Shown piece by piece: positions 9,394-19,119 of a stretch of DNA of 64,000 nucleotides. Numbering within the stretch: position 1 is the stretch's first letter; the number at the start of each line of letters is the position of its first letter. The stretch is from Shewanella sp. Isolate11. Its GTDB lineage: Bacteria; Pseudomonadota; Gammaproteobacteria; Enterobacterales; Shewanellaceae. The notes under the pieces were generated by a model. That model searched no databases and was not told the DNA's origin. It saw only the letters and a list, made by a program, of their open reading frames with translations. Made by a program: the position numbers and the translations under genes. The stretch covers positions 1,039,397 to 1,103,396 of the forward strand of contig NZ_JAKEVF010000001.1 of the NCBI RefSeq assembly GCF_022398315.1, written 5' to 3'.

Positions 9394-10671
9394 ATGGGCG
9401 ATAACAAAAGCAACGGTGATAGCGGAAAACTGCTGTACTGCTCTTTCTGTGGTAAGAGTCAGCATGAGGTTCGTAAGCTAATTGCTGGTCCTTCTGTTTA
9501 TGTTTGTGACGAGTGTGTAGAGCTCTGTAACGATATTATTCGTGAAGAGATCAGAGAGATATCACCAAAGCAAGATCAAGATAAATTGCCAACGCCACAT
9601 GAGCTCAGAGCGCATCTTGATGATTATGTGATTGGGCAAGATAAGGCTAAAAAAGTTTTATCTGTTGCGGTTTATAACCATTACAAGCGTTTAAAGAATG
9701 CTTCACCAATTGATGGAGTTGAGCTGGGTAAGAGTAACATCTTGCTGATAGGTCCTACAGGTAGTGGTAAAACGTTACTTGCAGAGACCTTAGCGCGTTT
9801 TCTCAATGTGCCGTTTACCATGGCCGATGCGACCACACTAACCGAAGCGGGTTATGTGGGCGAGGATGTTGAGAACATCATTCAAAAGCTACTGCAAAAG
9901 TGCGATTACGATGTTGAGAAGGCTCAGCGTGGTATTGTTTATATCGATGAGATTGACAAAATCAGCCGCAAGTCTGACAACCCATCGATCACCCGTGACG
10001 TATCAGGTGAGGGGGTTCAGCAAGCCTTACTTAAACTGATTGAAGGTACGGTTGCCGCTGTTCCTCCACAAGGTGGACGCAAGCATCCTCAGCAAGAGTT
10101 CTTACAAGTCGATACTTCTAAGATTTTGTTTATCTGTGGTGGTGCGTTTGCGGGCCTTGAAAAGGTGGTCGAACAACGCTCACACGTCGGTACCGGCATA
10201 GGTTTCGGCGCCGAAGTTAAAGGCGAAGCAGATAAAGCAACCATTTCTGATATGTTAAGTCAGGTTGAACCAGAAGATTTAGTTAAATATGGTCTTATTC
10301 CTGAGTTTATCGGTCGTCTTCCTGTGTTAGCGACCTTGGCTGAGCTTGACGAAGAAGCACTGATTCAGATTTTATCTGAGCCTAAAAATGCCCTAACTAA
10401 ACAGTTTGCTGCCTTGTTTGACATGGAAGGGGTTGAGCTTGAATTCAGAGAAGATGCGCTCAAAGCGATTGCGCTAAAAGCGATGACCCGTAAGACAGGT
10501 GCACGTGGCTTACGCTCAATTGTTGAGGGCATGCTGCTGGATATCATGTATGACCTGCCTTCATCTGAGAATGTGGCTAAAGTTGTTATTGACGAATCAG
10601 TTGTTAGTGGTGAATCCGAACCGATTTTGATTTATGAATCGGCAGAGCCACAACCTGCGGTTGCTGAATAA
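9394..10671 (+). CDS. clpX: ClpX unfoldase, ATPase subunit of ClpXP
   Basis: ClpX recognises tagged proteins such as ssrA-tagged chains, unfolds them with ATP and feeds ClpP. The 425-residue protein starts with the four-Cys zinc-binding domain (LYCSFCGKS and CDECVELC, residues about 15-40). It then has Walker A GPTGSGKT, the pore motif AGYVGEDVE, Walker B VYIDEIDK and the ClpP-contacting IGF loop in [12 protein letters not shown]. The sensor region with [10 protein letters not shown] lies near the C terminus. It probably shares a transcript with clpP; a terminator hairpin follows. Confidence 0.97.
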   Translation: MGDNKSNGDSGKLLYCSFCGKSQHEVRKLIAGPSVYVCDECVELCNDIIREEIREISPKQDQDKLPTPHELRAHLDDYVIGQDKAKKVLSVAVYNHYKRLKNASPIDGVELGKSNILLIGPTGSGKTLLAETLARFLNVPFTMADATTLTEAGYVGEDVENIIQKLLQKCDYDVEKAQRGIVYIDEIDKISRKSDNPSITRDVSGEGVQQALLKLIEGTVAAVPPQGGRKHPQQEFLQVDTSKILFICGGAFAGLEKVVEQRSHVGTGIGFGAEVKGEADKATISDMLSQVEPEDLVKYGLIPEFIGRLPVLATLAELDEEALIQILSEPKNALTKQFAALFDMEGVELEFREDALKAIALKAMTRKTGARGLRSIVEGMLLDIMYDLPSSENVAKVVIDESVVSGESEPILIYESAEPQPAVAE

Positions 10672-10703
10672 TAATTAGCCTAACGTAACGCTAATTTATG
10701 ATT

Positions 10704-10729
10704 AAGGAGTCCATTGGGCTCCTTTTTTT
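10704..10729 (+). terminator. terminator of clpX
   Basis: AAGGAG and CTCCTT pair around an inner CC/GG and the small loop ATT, followed by seven T. It lies between clpX and lon and separates the two units. Confidence 0.85.
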
Positions 10730-10737
10730 ATATTTGC

Positions 10738-10766
10738 CATTGAAACCATTCGATATACCCCAATAT
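10738..10766 (+). promoter_or_regulatory. sigma32 (heat-shock) promoter of lon
   Basis: CATTGAAA (10738-10745), a 12-base spacer and CCCCAATAT (10758-10766) match the sigma32 pattern CTTGAAA-N11-16-CCCCATnT. The downstream context (CCCCAATATACT) also resembles the E. coli lon promoter as I recall it (CCCCATATACT). It lies 35 bases upstream of the lon start. Confidence 0.75.
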
Positions 10767-10800
10767 ACTCATTAACATTGTTAGCAAACGGAATCGAGCT

Positions 10801-13158
10801 ATGACCTTAGAGCGTGAAGCGCGAATCGAACTCCCTGTACTCCCCTTAAGAGATGTTGTGGTTTATCCCCACATGGTGATCCCGCTGTTTGTTGGTCGGG
10901 AAAAATCCATCCGCTGTCTTGAGGCTGCTATGGAGCAAGATAAGCAGATTATTTTAGTGGCGCAGCGAGATGCAGAACTAGACGAGCCGACCAGTGATGA
11001 TATTTTTGAAGTCGGTACCGTTGCTTCTATTTTACAACTGCTCAAATTACCTGACGGCACAGTTAAAGTCCTAGTCGAAGGCGGACAACGTGCGCGTATT
11101 GTTAAGTACAGTCAGGAAACAGAATATTTTGTAGCCTCGGCCGAGTATCTTGAATCAGACAACATTGTCGATAAAGAAGAGGAAGTACTGGTTCGTTCGG
11201 CAATTGGCCAGTTTGAAGGCTATATCAAGCTGAATAAGAAGATCCCACCTGAAGTATTAACTTCATTGTCGGGTATCGATGAAGCTGCACGTCTTGCCGA
11301 TACCATGGCGGCACACATGCCATTAAAACTTGAAGATAAACAAACCGTACTGGAGATGATTAATGTCTCTGAGCGTTTGGAATATCTGATGGCGATGATG
11401 GAGTCTGAAATCGACCTGCTCCAAGTCGAGAAGCGTATTCGCTCTCGAGTGAAAAAGCAGATGGAAAAGAGCCAGCGTGAGTATTATCTCAACGAGCAGA
11501 TGAAGGCGATTCAAAAAGAGCTTGGTGATATTGACGAGTCTCATGATGAGTTTGAGACCTTAACTCGCAAGATTGAAGAAGCGGGTATGCCTGAAGAAGC
11601 TAAAGACAAGGCAACTGCTGAGCTAAATAAATTAAAAATGATGTCTCCAATGTCAGCAGAAGCGACGGTGGTTCGCAGCTATGTTGATTGGATGATCTCT
11701 GTGCCCTGGAAGCAGCGTTCCAAAATTAAGCGTAACTTAGCTAAGGCGCAAGATGTACTGGATACCGACCATTTCGGTTTAGAGAAGGTAAAAGAGCGTA
11801 TTTTAGAATATCTTGCCGTACAGAGCCGCGTAAAGCAGCTTAAAGGGCCTATCTTGTGTTTAGTGGGACCTCCAGGTGTAGGTAAAACCTCACTAGGACA
11901 ATCTATCGCTAAGGCGACAGGACGTAAATATGTTCGAGTGGCATTAGGTGGCGTGCGTGATGAAGCGGAAATCCGAGGCCATCGTCGTACTTATATCGGT
12001 TCTATGCCGGGTAAAGTGATTCAAAAAATGTCCAAAGTAGGGGTTAAAAACCCACTATTTTTGCTCGATGAGATTGATAAGATGAGCTCGGATATGCGTG
12101 GTGACCCAGCTTCGGCACTGCTAGAAGTACTCGATCCTGAGCAAAATTCGACCTTTAGCGATCATTATTTGGAAGTCGATTACGATCTGTCCGATGTGAT
12201 GTTTGTGGCGACATCGAACTCGATGAATATTCCTGGCCCGTTATTGGATCGTATGGAAGTCATTCGTCTTTCGGGTTATACCGAAGATGAAAAGCTTAAT
12301 ATTGCTAAGCAACATCTATTACCCAAACAGATCGAACGTAATGGCCTGAAAGCCAGTGAAGTCAAGGTCGAAGACAGTGCCATTATCGGCATTATTCGTT
12401 ACTACACTCGTGAGGCGGGGGTGCGTGCCCTTGAACGTGAGTTATCGAAAATCTGTCGTAAAGTGGTTAAGCAAATTTTACTCGACAAGTCGGTTAAACA
12501 TATCGATGTTAACCAAGATAACTTGAAGTCATTTCTTGGGGTACAACGTTTCGACTACGGTAAGGCTGAATCGAATAACCAGATTGGACAAGTGACAGGT
12601 TTAGCTTGGACAGAAGTCGGCGGTGACTTGTTGACGATTGAGGCGACCTCAGTACCAGGCAAAGGCAAGCTAACCTATACAGGTTCACTTGGTGATGTCA
12701 TGCAAGAGTCGATTCAAGCGGCGATGACAGTGGTACGAGCGCGTGCTGAACAACTGGGGATTAATCCTGACTTCTACGAGAAGCGTGATATCCACGTGCA
12801 TGTGCCTGAAGGCGCCACGCCTAAAGATGGTCCTTCGGCCGGTGCAGCTATGTGTACTGCTCTGGTTTCTAGCCTCACAGGCAACCCTGTTCGCGCCGAT
12901 GTGGCAATGACTGGGGAAATCACCTTACGAGGCGAAGTATTACCTATCGGCGGATTGAAAGAAAAGCTCTTAGCAGCTCATCGCGGTGGTACTAAATTAG
13001 TGTTGATTCCTAAAGAGAATGAGCGCGATTTAGAGGAAATTCCAGCTAATGTAGTCGCCGATCTAGAAATTCGTCCGGTGCGTTGGGTCGACGAAGTGTT
13101 GGAATTGGCGCTAGAACGACCAATTGAAGGCTTTGAAGTTGTTAAAAATTTGGGGTAA
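10801..13158 (+). CDS. lon: Lon ATP-dependent serine protease
   Basis: Lon is a homohexameric AAA+ protease that degrades misfolded and regulatory proteins. The 785-residue protein has the LAN substrate-binding domain (about 1-200, beginning [17 protein letters not shown]), a coiled-coil middle, Walker [11 protein letters not shown] (about 358-367), Walker [11 protein letters not shown] and the protease domain. The catalytic Ser lies in [11 protein letters not shown] and the catalytic Lys in [14 protein letters not shown]. It starts at ATG 10801 after GGAATC. It has its own heat-shock-type promoter and is followed by hupB, as in E. coli. Confidence 0.97.
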   Translation: MTLEREARIELPVLPLRDVVVYPHMVIPLFVGREKSIRCLEAAMEQDKQIILVAQRDAELDEPTSDDIFEVGTVASILQLLKLPDGTVKVLVEGGQRARIVKYSQETEYFVASAEYLESDNIVDKEEEVLVRSAIGQFEGYIKLNKKIPPEVLTSLSGIDEAARLADTMAAHMPLKLEDKQTVLEMINVSERLEYLMAMMESEIDLLQVEKRIRSRVKKQMEKSQREYYLNEQMKAIQKELGDIDESHDEFETLTRKIEEAGMPEEAKDKATAELNKLKMMSPMSAEATVVRSYVDWMISVPWKQRSKIKRNLAKAQDVLDTDHFGLEKVKERILEYLAVQSRVKQLKGPILCLVGPPGVGKTSLGQSIAKATGRKYVRVALGGVRDEAEIRGHRRTYIGSMPGKVIQKMSKVGVKNPLFLLDEIDKMSSDMRGDPASALLEVLDPEQNSTFSDHYLEVDYDLSDVMFVATSNSMNIPGPLLDRMEVIRLSGYTEDEKLNIAKQHLLPKQIERNGLKASEVKVEDSAIIGIIRYYTREAGVRALERELSKICRKVVKQILLDKSVKHIDVNQDNLKSFLGVQRFDYGKAESNNQIGQVTGLAWTEVGGDLLTIEATSVPGKGKLTYTGSLGDVMQESIQAAMTVVRARAEQLGINPDFYEKRDIHVHVPEGATPKDGPSAGAAMCTALVSSLTGNPVRADVAMTGEITLRGEVLPIGGLKEKLLAAHRGGTKLVLIPKENERDLEEIPANVVADLEIRPVRWVDEVLELALERPIEGFEVVKNLG

Positions 13159-13319
13159 CGCAAGAAAATGCCTATTTGCATTAAAAAAAATGCAAAAAGG
13201 GGCTTTTTAAAATCGAAACCTGTGGTAGCCTAGGTTGGTGGATAACTTTTAGCTACAGGCCTTGGCGCTACTGGTTTTGAGCTTATTCCAATTTTAATTC
13301 TTTGGTTTTCCTATTTGGC

Positions 13320-13348
13320 TTGAACTTTAGTTTCAAGCTTGTTATAAA
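13320..13348 (+). promoter_or_regulatory. sigma70 promoter of hupB
   Basis: TTGAAC (13320-13325), a 17-base spacer and TATAAA (13343-13348) lie about 70 bases upstream of hupB. The -35 box overlaps the inverted repeat GCTTGAA / TTCAAGC (arms 7 bases). Upstream, 13159-13319 holds only a weak A/T-rich palindrome (TTTGCATT / AATGCAAA) after lon. Confidence 0.6.
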
Positions 13349-13416
13349 AAGCCTCCGCAGACCGCTCTAAGAAGGATTTGGTTGCGGCGCAAAAAAATTA
13401 ATTTCAAGGGGATGAC

Positions 13417-13689
13417 ATGAACAAATCTGAACTAATCGAGAAAATCGCTTCTGGTGCTGATATTTCTAAAGCGGCAGCTGGCCGTGCTCTAGATTCTTTT
13501 ATTTCTGCTGTGACTGATGGCCTAAAAGATGGCGATAAGATTTCTCTAGTTGGTTTTGGTACTTTTGAAGTTCGTCAACGTGCAGAGCGTACTGGTCGCA
13601 ACCCACAGACGGGTAAAGAGATCAAAATTGCTGCGGCAAACATTCCTGCGTTCAAAGCAGGTAAAGCACTTAAAGACGCTGTAAACTAA
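13417..13689 (+). CDS. hupB: DNA-binding protein HU, beta-type
   Basis: HU is the small dimeric nucleoid protein that bends and compacts DNA. The 90-residue protein begins [18 protein letters not shown] and contains the DNA-contacting beta-arm [11 protein letters not shown] and the core [11 protein letters not shown], all canonical. The strong RBS (CAAGGGGATG), its own promoter and a downstream terminator suit a highly expressed gene. Its place between lon and ppiD is the conserved position of hupB in enterobacteria. Confidence 0.97.
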   Translation: MNKSELIEKIASGADISKAAAGRALDSFISAVTDGLKDGDKISLVGFGTFEVRQRAERTGRNPQTGKEIKIAAANIPAFKAGKALKDAVN

Positions 13690-13737
13690 GAATTTCTTAG
13701 TCAAGGTGGCCTTTGTAAGCCATACACGTAAAGCGAT

Positions 13738-13762
13738 AAGCACTGTTCAGACAGTGCTTTTT
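13738..13762 (+). terminator. terminator of hupB
   Basis: The stem AAGCACTGT / ACAGTGCTT with TCAG loop is followed by a short T run. Confidence 0.88.
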
Positions 13763-13852
13763 ACGAGTAGGTGAATTGATAATTTATTTGATTATCATGA
13801 CGTTGGCCTAACTTACGTATCATGTAAACTAGGTCTAACACTTTACAAAAAT

Positions 13853-13885
13853 GGCGCATCCTCCATGGTGATGCGCCTTTTTATT
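13853..13885 (+). terminator. second hairpin terminator/attenuator before ppiD
   Basis: GGCGCATC and GATGCGCC pair around a 9-base loop and are followed by TTTTTATTTTTTA. It lies only about 25 bases before the ppiD start, downstream of the hupB terminator, so it may attenuate ppiD or end a short unannotated transcript from 13763-13852. Confidence 0.75.
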
Positions 13886-13911
13886 TTTTAATGTAACGAG
13901 CGAGAAATCTG

Positions 13912-15771
13912 ATGTTAGAAAAGATTCGCGAAGGTTCACAAGGCGTGATTGCAAAAAGCATTCTCGTCGTTGTCATATTGTCCTTTGCATTTACTGGTGT
14001 GAGTAGCTATTTAGGTTCATCTTCTGAGCCAACTGTTGCGACAGTGAATGGCGATGAGATCAGTAAATCAGCCTTAGAACAAGCCTATCAAAGCGAGCGA
14101 GCTCGATTAGAGCAGCAATTAGGTGACATGTATAGCGCACTTGCAAATAATGAAAATTATTTAGCCAGTGTAAAACAGAGCGTATTAGATCGCCTGATTG
14201 CCGACAAACTAGTCGACCAAACAGCAGTTGAGCTAGGATTAACCGTTTCTGATGAGCAAATTAAGAATGCCATCATGAATGAGCCTGCGTTCCAAACTGA
14301 TGGCAAATTCGATAACGACAGATATTTAGCGCTTATTCGCCAACTTGGTTATTCTGCTAGCACATTCCGCGACATGATGCGTAATGATATGACACGTCGT
14401 CAATTAGTTGTATCGTTAGTTGGCTCTGAATTCGTTCTAGCGGGTGAAGCCGATCATTTAGCACAAATCCAACAGCAAACACGTGATATTCGTTATCATG
14501 TTGTTGATTCAGCTCCTTTCATCGATCAAGTTTCCGTTTCTGATGATGACGCTAATAGTTACTATCAAGCAAACCAAAATCAGTTTGTTCGTCCTGAAAC
14601 CGTTTCATTAAACTACATCGAACTGAATGCCGATAATATGGCTATCGGCGTTGAGGTTTCTGAGCAAGAGGCTCAAACCTACTACGACGATAACCAGGCA
14701 CAATATCTACAGCCTGAAAAACGTCTAGCCGCACATATTCTTATTAATGGCAGCGATGATGATGCTAAGGCAAAAGCGGATGCACTTTACGCTAAGCTTG
14801 AAGCGGGTGACGATTTTGCTGAACTGGCTAAAACCAACTCTGATGACACATTCAGTGCCGAAAAAGGTGGTGAATTAGATTGGTTCGAGAAAGGGGTCAT
14901 GGATCCTGCTTTTGATGACGCATTATTTAGCCTAGCGCAAGGCCAATATTCTCCAGTGGTTAAATCCAGCTTTGGTTATCACATCATTAAATTACTTGAT
15001 ACTCAAGCTGCCGCTACAGCACCATTTAGTGATGTTAAAGATAAGATTATCGCCACACTTAAGACTAAGCATGCTGTTGATGAGTTTTATGGTTTACAAC
15101 AACGTCTAGCAGATGTCAGTTACGAAGTTCCTGATACACTAACTGAAGCAGCCAAAGAAGTGGGTGTGAGTGTTCAAACCACTGCAGTATTCTCACGTGA
15201 TAACGCTCCAGCGCCATTTAACGCGCCAGAGGTGATTAAAGCCGCTTTCTCTAATTCTGTATTGCTTGATGGCATGAACAGTGACGTGATTGAGCTTGGC
15301 CCGAATCATGTGTTGGTTGTTCGCGTAAATAGCCATACTGCTGCAGGTACTTTAGACTTTGATACCGTCAAAGCCTCTATTGTTGCTCGTCTTCAGCAAG
15401 ATAAAGCCAACGAGCTAGCTCGTGAACAGGCGCAATCATTAATGACAGCAATTAAAGCTGGCGACACTAGCACTGAACTGACTGCGGCGACTAAGGTAGC
15501 GCGTACAGATCAAGCTATTGACAGTTCAATAGTGGCTAAAGCGTTCAAAATGGCTCAGCCTGCTGACGCTTTAGTGGTTGATACTGCGGCACTAGCCAAT
15601 GGTTATGCCGTGATTGTGCTTGATAAGGTCAATCAGGCTGAGAGTATTGATGACAGTACCCTTAATGCACTTAAACAGCGTTTGAACTCACAGTACAGCG
15701 AAAATGATTACCGTTCACTTATCAGCTTGTTAAAAGCTAACAGTGAAGTGGTTTATACTGCTGCCGAGTAA
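13912..15771 (+). CDS. ppiD: periplasmic folding chaperone PpiD, membrane-anchored parvulin
   Basis: PpiD is anchored in the inner membrane near the SecYEG exit and assists early folding of translocated proteins. The 619-residue protein has one N-terminal membrane segment (about residues 15-35, AKSILVVVILSFAFTGVSSYL). A SurA-like N-terminal region follows, then a parvulin domain around 260-360 with AAHILI, DDDAKAKADAL, GGELDWFEKGVMDPAFDDALF and SSFGYHIIKLL, and a second degenerate repeat. The length matches the family (about 620). A terminator follows. Its place after hupB is conserved with E. coli. Confidence 0.94.
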   Translation: MLEKIREGSQGVIAKSILVVVILSFAFTGVSSYLGSSSEPTVATVNGDEISKSALEQAYQSERARLEQQLGDMYSALANNENYLASVKQSVLDRLIADKLVDQTAVELGLTVSDEQIKNAIMNEPAFQTDGKFDNDRYLALIRQLGYSASTFRDMMRNDMTRRQLVVSLVGSEFVLAGEADHLAQIQQQTRDIRYHVVDSAPFIDQVSVSDDDANSYYQANQNQFVRPETVSLNYIELNADNMAIGVEVSEQEAQTYYDDNQAQYLQPEKRLAAHILINGSDDDAKAKADALYAKLEAGDDFAELAKTNSDDTFSAEKGGELDWFEKGVMDPAFDDALFSLAQGQYSPVVKSSFGYHIIKLLDTQAAATAPFSDVKDKIIATLKTKHAVDEFYGLQQRLADVSYEVPDTLTEAAKEVGVSVQTTAVFSRDNAPAPFNAPEVIKAAFSNSVLLDGMNSDVIELGPNHVLVVRVNSHTAAGTLDFDTVKASIVARLQQDKANELAREQAQSLMTAIKAGDTSTELTAATKVARTDQAIDSSIVAKAFKMAQPADALVVDTAALANGYAVIVLDKVNQAESIDDSTLNALKQRLNSQYSENDYRSLISLLKANSEVVYTAAE

Positions 15772-15793
15772 TACCTTTAGCTTGAATAGCACT

Positions 15794-15831
15794 TAAAAAA
15801 GCCCGTTGAATATTCAACGGGCTTTTTTTTA
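15794..15831. terminator. terminator of ppiD
   Basis: A perfect palindromic stem (GCCCGTTGAA / TTCAACGGGC) has an A run before it and a T run after it, so it can act in both directions. Confidence 0.92.
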
Positions 15832-15970
15832 CTGTTATTTTAAGCTAGCTATACAGTTGCTGTTACTTGGAGTCCATCTGTTGGTTTTAGCCATTGTTGG
15901 TTGTTATTGCTAGGAGCCAGAGCCTTACTTTTAAATATGAGCGAGCTATCATCAGTTTGAGTCAACCCAA

Positions 15971-16000
15971 TAAAAAAGCCACGATAATGATCGTGGCTTT
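15971..16000 (-). terminator. terminator of fabV
   Basis: On the minus strand the stem AAGCCACGAT / ATCGTGGCTT is followed by six T. It lies 27 bases after the fabV stop. Confidence 0.88.
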
Positions 16001-16026
16001 ATATGAGTTAGGCATTTAGCTAACGA

Positions 16027-17229
16027 TTAAATTTGCTCAACATCGAAGTCAACTTCCGGGTTCACATCTGCATCATAATCAACGGATGCGACACCAAAAC
16101 CAAACAGCTTCAAGAACTCTTCTTTATATTCGCGATAGTCAGTAAGTTCGCTTAGGTTCTCTGTGGTTACTTGTGGCCATAAATCGCGACAATGTTGCTG
16201 GATATCTTCTTTCAATTCCCAGTCGTCTAAGCGAAGACGGTTTGCATCATCAACAGCTGGCGCTGTGCCATCGGCACGGAACAAGCGTTCGTTGAACATA
16301 CGGTTAATTTGCTCTTGGCAACCTTCGTGTAAACCTTCTTCACGCATCTTTTTAAAGACCATAGCGATATACAGAGGCATGACAGGAATCGCAGAGCTTG
16401 CTTGAGTAACAACACTTTTCAGTACGGCGACATTGGCACTGCCACCAGTCGTTGAAAGTTGAGTATTGAGTGTATTAGCAGCGCGGTCTAAGTCCATTTT
16501 GGCTTTACCTAAAGCACCATGCCAGTAGATAGGCCAAGTTAGCTCGGTGCCGATATAGCTATAAGCAACAGTTTTACATTCAGGAGCCAATACGCCTGCA
16601 TCCGATAGGGCATTGATCCACAATTCCCAATCTTCACCGCCCATTACTGTTACTGTGTCTTTGATCTCTTGCTCGGTTGCAGGCTCGACACTGGTTTCGA
16701 TAATAAGGTCTTTGTTGGTGTCTACCGCAGTTGCAGTATAGGTTTCACCAATTGGCTTTAGCGATGAGCGGATCAGCTCGCCAGAGTCTGGTAGCTTTCT
16801 CACAGGTGATGCTAGTGAATAAACCACCATATCCACTTGGCCAAGATCTTGTTTAATGATCTCAATCGCACGTTGCTTAGCTTCGTGGCTGAAGGCATCG
16901 CCATTTAAGCTCTTAGAGTAAAGTCCCGCTGCTTTGGCATATTTGTCAAACGCGGCAGAGTTATACCAGCCAGCAGTACCTGGTTTGGTTTCTGTACCAG
17001 GCTTTTCAAAGAAGACGCCTAGCGTGGCTGCATTGCTACCAAAGGCTGCTGCGATGCGCGAAGACAGACCATAGCCGCTTGAAGAGCCGATCACTAATAC
17101 CTTCTTAGGGCCATTAGCTACAGGGCCGTTAGCTTTGGTGATATTGATTTGCTCTAGTACATTTGCTTCACAGCCAACCGGATGAGTAGTTGTACAAATG
17201 AAGCCACGTGTTTTGGGTTTGATTATCAT
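16027..17229 (-). CDS. fabV: trans-2-enoyl-CoA/ACP reductase FabV
   Basis: FabV is the NADH-dependent enoyl reductase that finishes each fatty-acid elongation cycle; it belongs to the SDR superfamily but is much longer than FabI. The 400-residue length and the N terminus [17 protein letters not shown] are typical. The nucleotide-binding motif [19 protein letters not shown] and the catalytic Y-x8-K motif ([22 protein letters not shown] region) are both present. FabV enzymes are known to be largely insensitive to triclosan. It lies 104 bases downstream of sapF in the same direction; E. coli has fabI at this place. Confidence 0.96.
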   Translation of the reverse strand: MIIKPKTRGFICTTTHPVGCEANVLEQINITKANGPVANGPKKVLVIGSSSGYGLSSRIAAAFGSNAATLGVFFEKPGTETKPGTAGWYNSAAFDKYAKAAGLYSKSLNGDAFSHEAKQRAIEIIKQDLGQVDMVVYSLASPVRKLPDSGELIRSSLKPIGETYTATAVDTNKDLIIETSVEPATEQEIKDTVTVMGGEDWELWINALSDAGVLAPECKTVAYSYIGTELTWPIYWHGALGKAKMDLDRAANTLNTQLSTTGGSANVAVLKSVVTQASSAIPVMPLYIAMVFKKMREEGLHEGCQEQINRMFNERLFRADGTAPAVDDANRLRLDDWELKEDIQQHCRDLWPQVTTENLSELTDYREYKEEFLKLFGFGVASVDYDADVNPEVDFDVEQI

Positions 17230-17333
17230 GTTTCTGCTTCTCTTGAAAAAGTGCCATAAGGATAATTAAACCAATATGAAATGGCACATGTTTTTTAGTA
17301 ATTAGGTTAGTTAATCCCAGTGGTTGGAGCAGT

Positions 17334-18119
17334 TTAGCGTTTATAGGAGAACATGGTTTGCTCCTGAATAAGCCTTTGTGTGTACTCATGCTGAGGCTCA
17401 TTGAATAATTTTTCTGTTGTTGCCTTCTCCACCATTTTCCCATTGTGAAGTACCATGATTTTATCGCTGAAATGACGAATAATATTCATGTTATGGGATA
17501 CAAAAATATAAGACAGCCCCATCTCTTGCTGCAATTTTAGTAGCAGGTTTAAAATTTGCGAGCGAACCGAAAGGTCCAACGCAGTTAACGCTTCGTCGGC
17601 AATAATAATTTTGGGGTCAAGCATCAGAGCTCGAGCAACGGCGACACGCTGTTTCATCCCTTCTGAAATCATGTGCGGATAAAAATCCGCATGTTCCGGC
17701 AGTAATCCCACTTTACGTAATCTATCGATAACCTGAGCGCGTCTTTCATGCTTATCGAGCTTGGTATTGAATTTCAGTGGCTCATCTAATAATTCACCTA
17801 CGGTAATACTGGGGTTCAAGGAGGTATTAGGATCTTGGAAAATCATCCGGATTAAACGGCAGCGCTGTTTAAGGTTACGACTTTCTAATACTTCGCCTTC
17901 AAACAGTATTTCTCCACTGGATCGCTCTTCGGCACCGACTAAAATCCGTGCAAGGGTACTTTTCCCTGAGCCGGTTTCACCTACAATTGCCAAGGTTTCG
18001 CCGCGATTTAACTCGAACGAAATTGGTTCCAATGCACGATTATATTGACGCTTAAAGCCTTTATAACCGGCATAAAAGGTTTTGCTCAACTCACTAACTT
18101 TTAGTAAGGGACTCGTCAT
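17334..18119 (-). CDS. sapF: SapF, ATP-binding subunit of the Sap-type peptide ABC transporter
   Basis: SapF is one of two ATPases of the SapABCDF importer, linked in enterobacteria to antimicrobial peptide resistance, potassium uptake support and putrescine export. The 261-residue form starting at ATG 18119 (MTSPLLKVSELSKTF) is preferred: a longer frame to 18242 would run through the sapD 3' end. It has an intact Walker A GETGSGKST, signature region ISEGMKQRVAVARAL, Walker B IIIADEALTALD and the H-loop FVSHNMN. It overlaps the end of sapD by 26 bases, consistent with translational coupling. Confidence 0.92.
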   Translation of the reverse strand: MTSPLLKVSELSKTFYAGYKGFKRQYNRALEPISFELNRGETLAIVGETGSGKSTLARILVGAEERSSGEILFEGEVLESRNLKQRCRLIRMIFQDPNTSLNPSITVGELLDEPLKFNTKLDKHERRAQVIDRLRKVGLLPEHADFYPHMISEGMKQRVAVARALMLDPKIIIADEALTALDLSVRSQILNLLLKLQQEMGLSYIFVSHNMNIIRHFSDKIMVLHNGKMVEKATTEKLFNEPQHEYTQRLIQEQTMFSYKR

Positions 18120-19107
18120 TACATGGCTCGTTATGGTAAGGGAAATGACACGCAAAATAGCGATCTTTCTGGTGACATAGGTTAGGTTGATTAACACAAA
18201 GTTTCTGTGCTTGTGGACAGCGGGGACCGAGTCGACAACCAATAGGTAAATGTTGTAATGCTGGTGCTGAGCCCGGCAATGTGTTCATCATGGTCTTATG
18301 ATGTTCAGGATTTGAATAATCAGGAATGTTATCCAGTAGCGCCTTAGTATAAGGATGATAAGGCTGAGCGATTAATTCGCTGGTCGGCCCTGACTCCATA
18401 ATTTGTCCACTGTACATGACAGATAAACGGTCACACCATTGAGATAATGTCTCAAGTTCATGACTTATCAACAAAATAGAGACATTTTGCAATTGATTAA
18501 GCTTACTGAGTAAACGAAATATCTGCGCCTGAGTTCTGACTTCCATCGAGTTTGTTGGCTCATCGGCAATCAGCAGTTTAGGTTGGTTGGCGACGGCGAT
18601 AGCAATCATCACTTTTTGGCATTCACCATCAGACAACTCCCAAGGGTAGCTGCCCATGACTTTTTGGGCGTCTTTCACCCCGACTTTATGCAGCCATTGC
18701 TGAGCTTTGACACGCTTATCCTTTTCACGCTTCCACCAAGGGAGGGTACGATTTTCCGGCATTGCTTCAATTATCTGCACTCCAACGGATATGGTTGGAT
18801 CGAGACTGCTAATCGGATCTTGGAAGATCATAGCCATCTCGGAGCCCATTAATGCACGACGCTCTTTTGAGGTCATGTCCATCAGGTTTTGGCCTTCCCA
18901 CATCATCCGATCGGCTTGTATGGTCCAGTTATGCCCTGGAATGCCTAATATGGCTCTGGCTAACAAGGAACGACCAGAGCCAGATTCACCCACAAGGCCA
19001 TGAATTTCACCGGGGTTGATGGTCAGGCTGACACGCTCAACGGCCTTAACACGGCCGTGAGGAGTGTTAAGTTCGATAGTGAGGTTTCTAATATCCAACA
19101 GTGGCAT
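18094..19107 (-). CDS. sapD: SapD, ATP-binding subunit of the Sap-type ABC transporter, with altered Walker A
   Basis: The partner ATPase of SapF, 337 residues, starting MPLLDIRNLTIEL like E. coli SapD and ending with the oligopeptide/dipeptide-ABC C-terminal extension (LPIGCRLGPRCPQAQKLC). The Walker A reads GESGSGRSLL: the lysine is replaced by arginine (codon CGT), which in most ABC ATPases blocks ATP hydrolysis. The signature (LSDGECQKVMIAIA), Walker B (LLIADEPTNSME) and H-loop (LLISHE) look normal. It lies 12 bases downstream of sapC. The heterodimer may therefore hydrolyse mainly at one site; this is inference. Confidence 0.93.
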   Translation of the reverse strand: MPLLDIRNLTIELNTPHGRVKAVERVSLTINPGEIHGLVGESGSGRSLLARAILGIPGHNWTIQADRMMWEGQNLMDMTSKERRALMGSEMAMIFQDPISSLDPTISVGVQIIEAMPENRTLPWWKREKDKRVKAQQWLHKVGVKDAQKVMGSYPWELSDGECQKVMIAIAVANQPKLLIADEPTNSMEVRTQAQIFRLLSKLNQLQNVSILLISHELETLSQWCDRLSVMYSGQIMESGPTSELIAQPYHPYTKALLDNIPDYSNPEHHKTMMNTLPGSAPALQHLPIGCRLGPRCPQAQKLCVNQPNLCHQKDRYFACHFPYHNEPCNDESLTKS

Positions 19108-19119
19108 AAGACAGTTCCA

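Noticed and set aside
18120..18242. Longer N terminus for SapF
   Set aside because: It overlaps the coding 3' end of sapD and has no family similarity; the ATG at 18119 starts the ABC domain properly.
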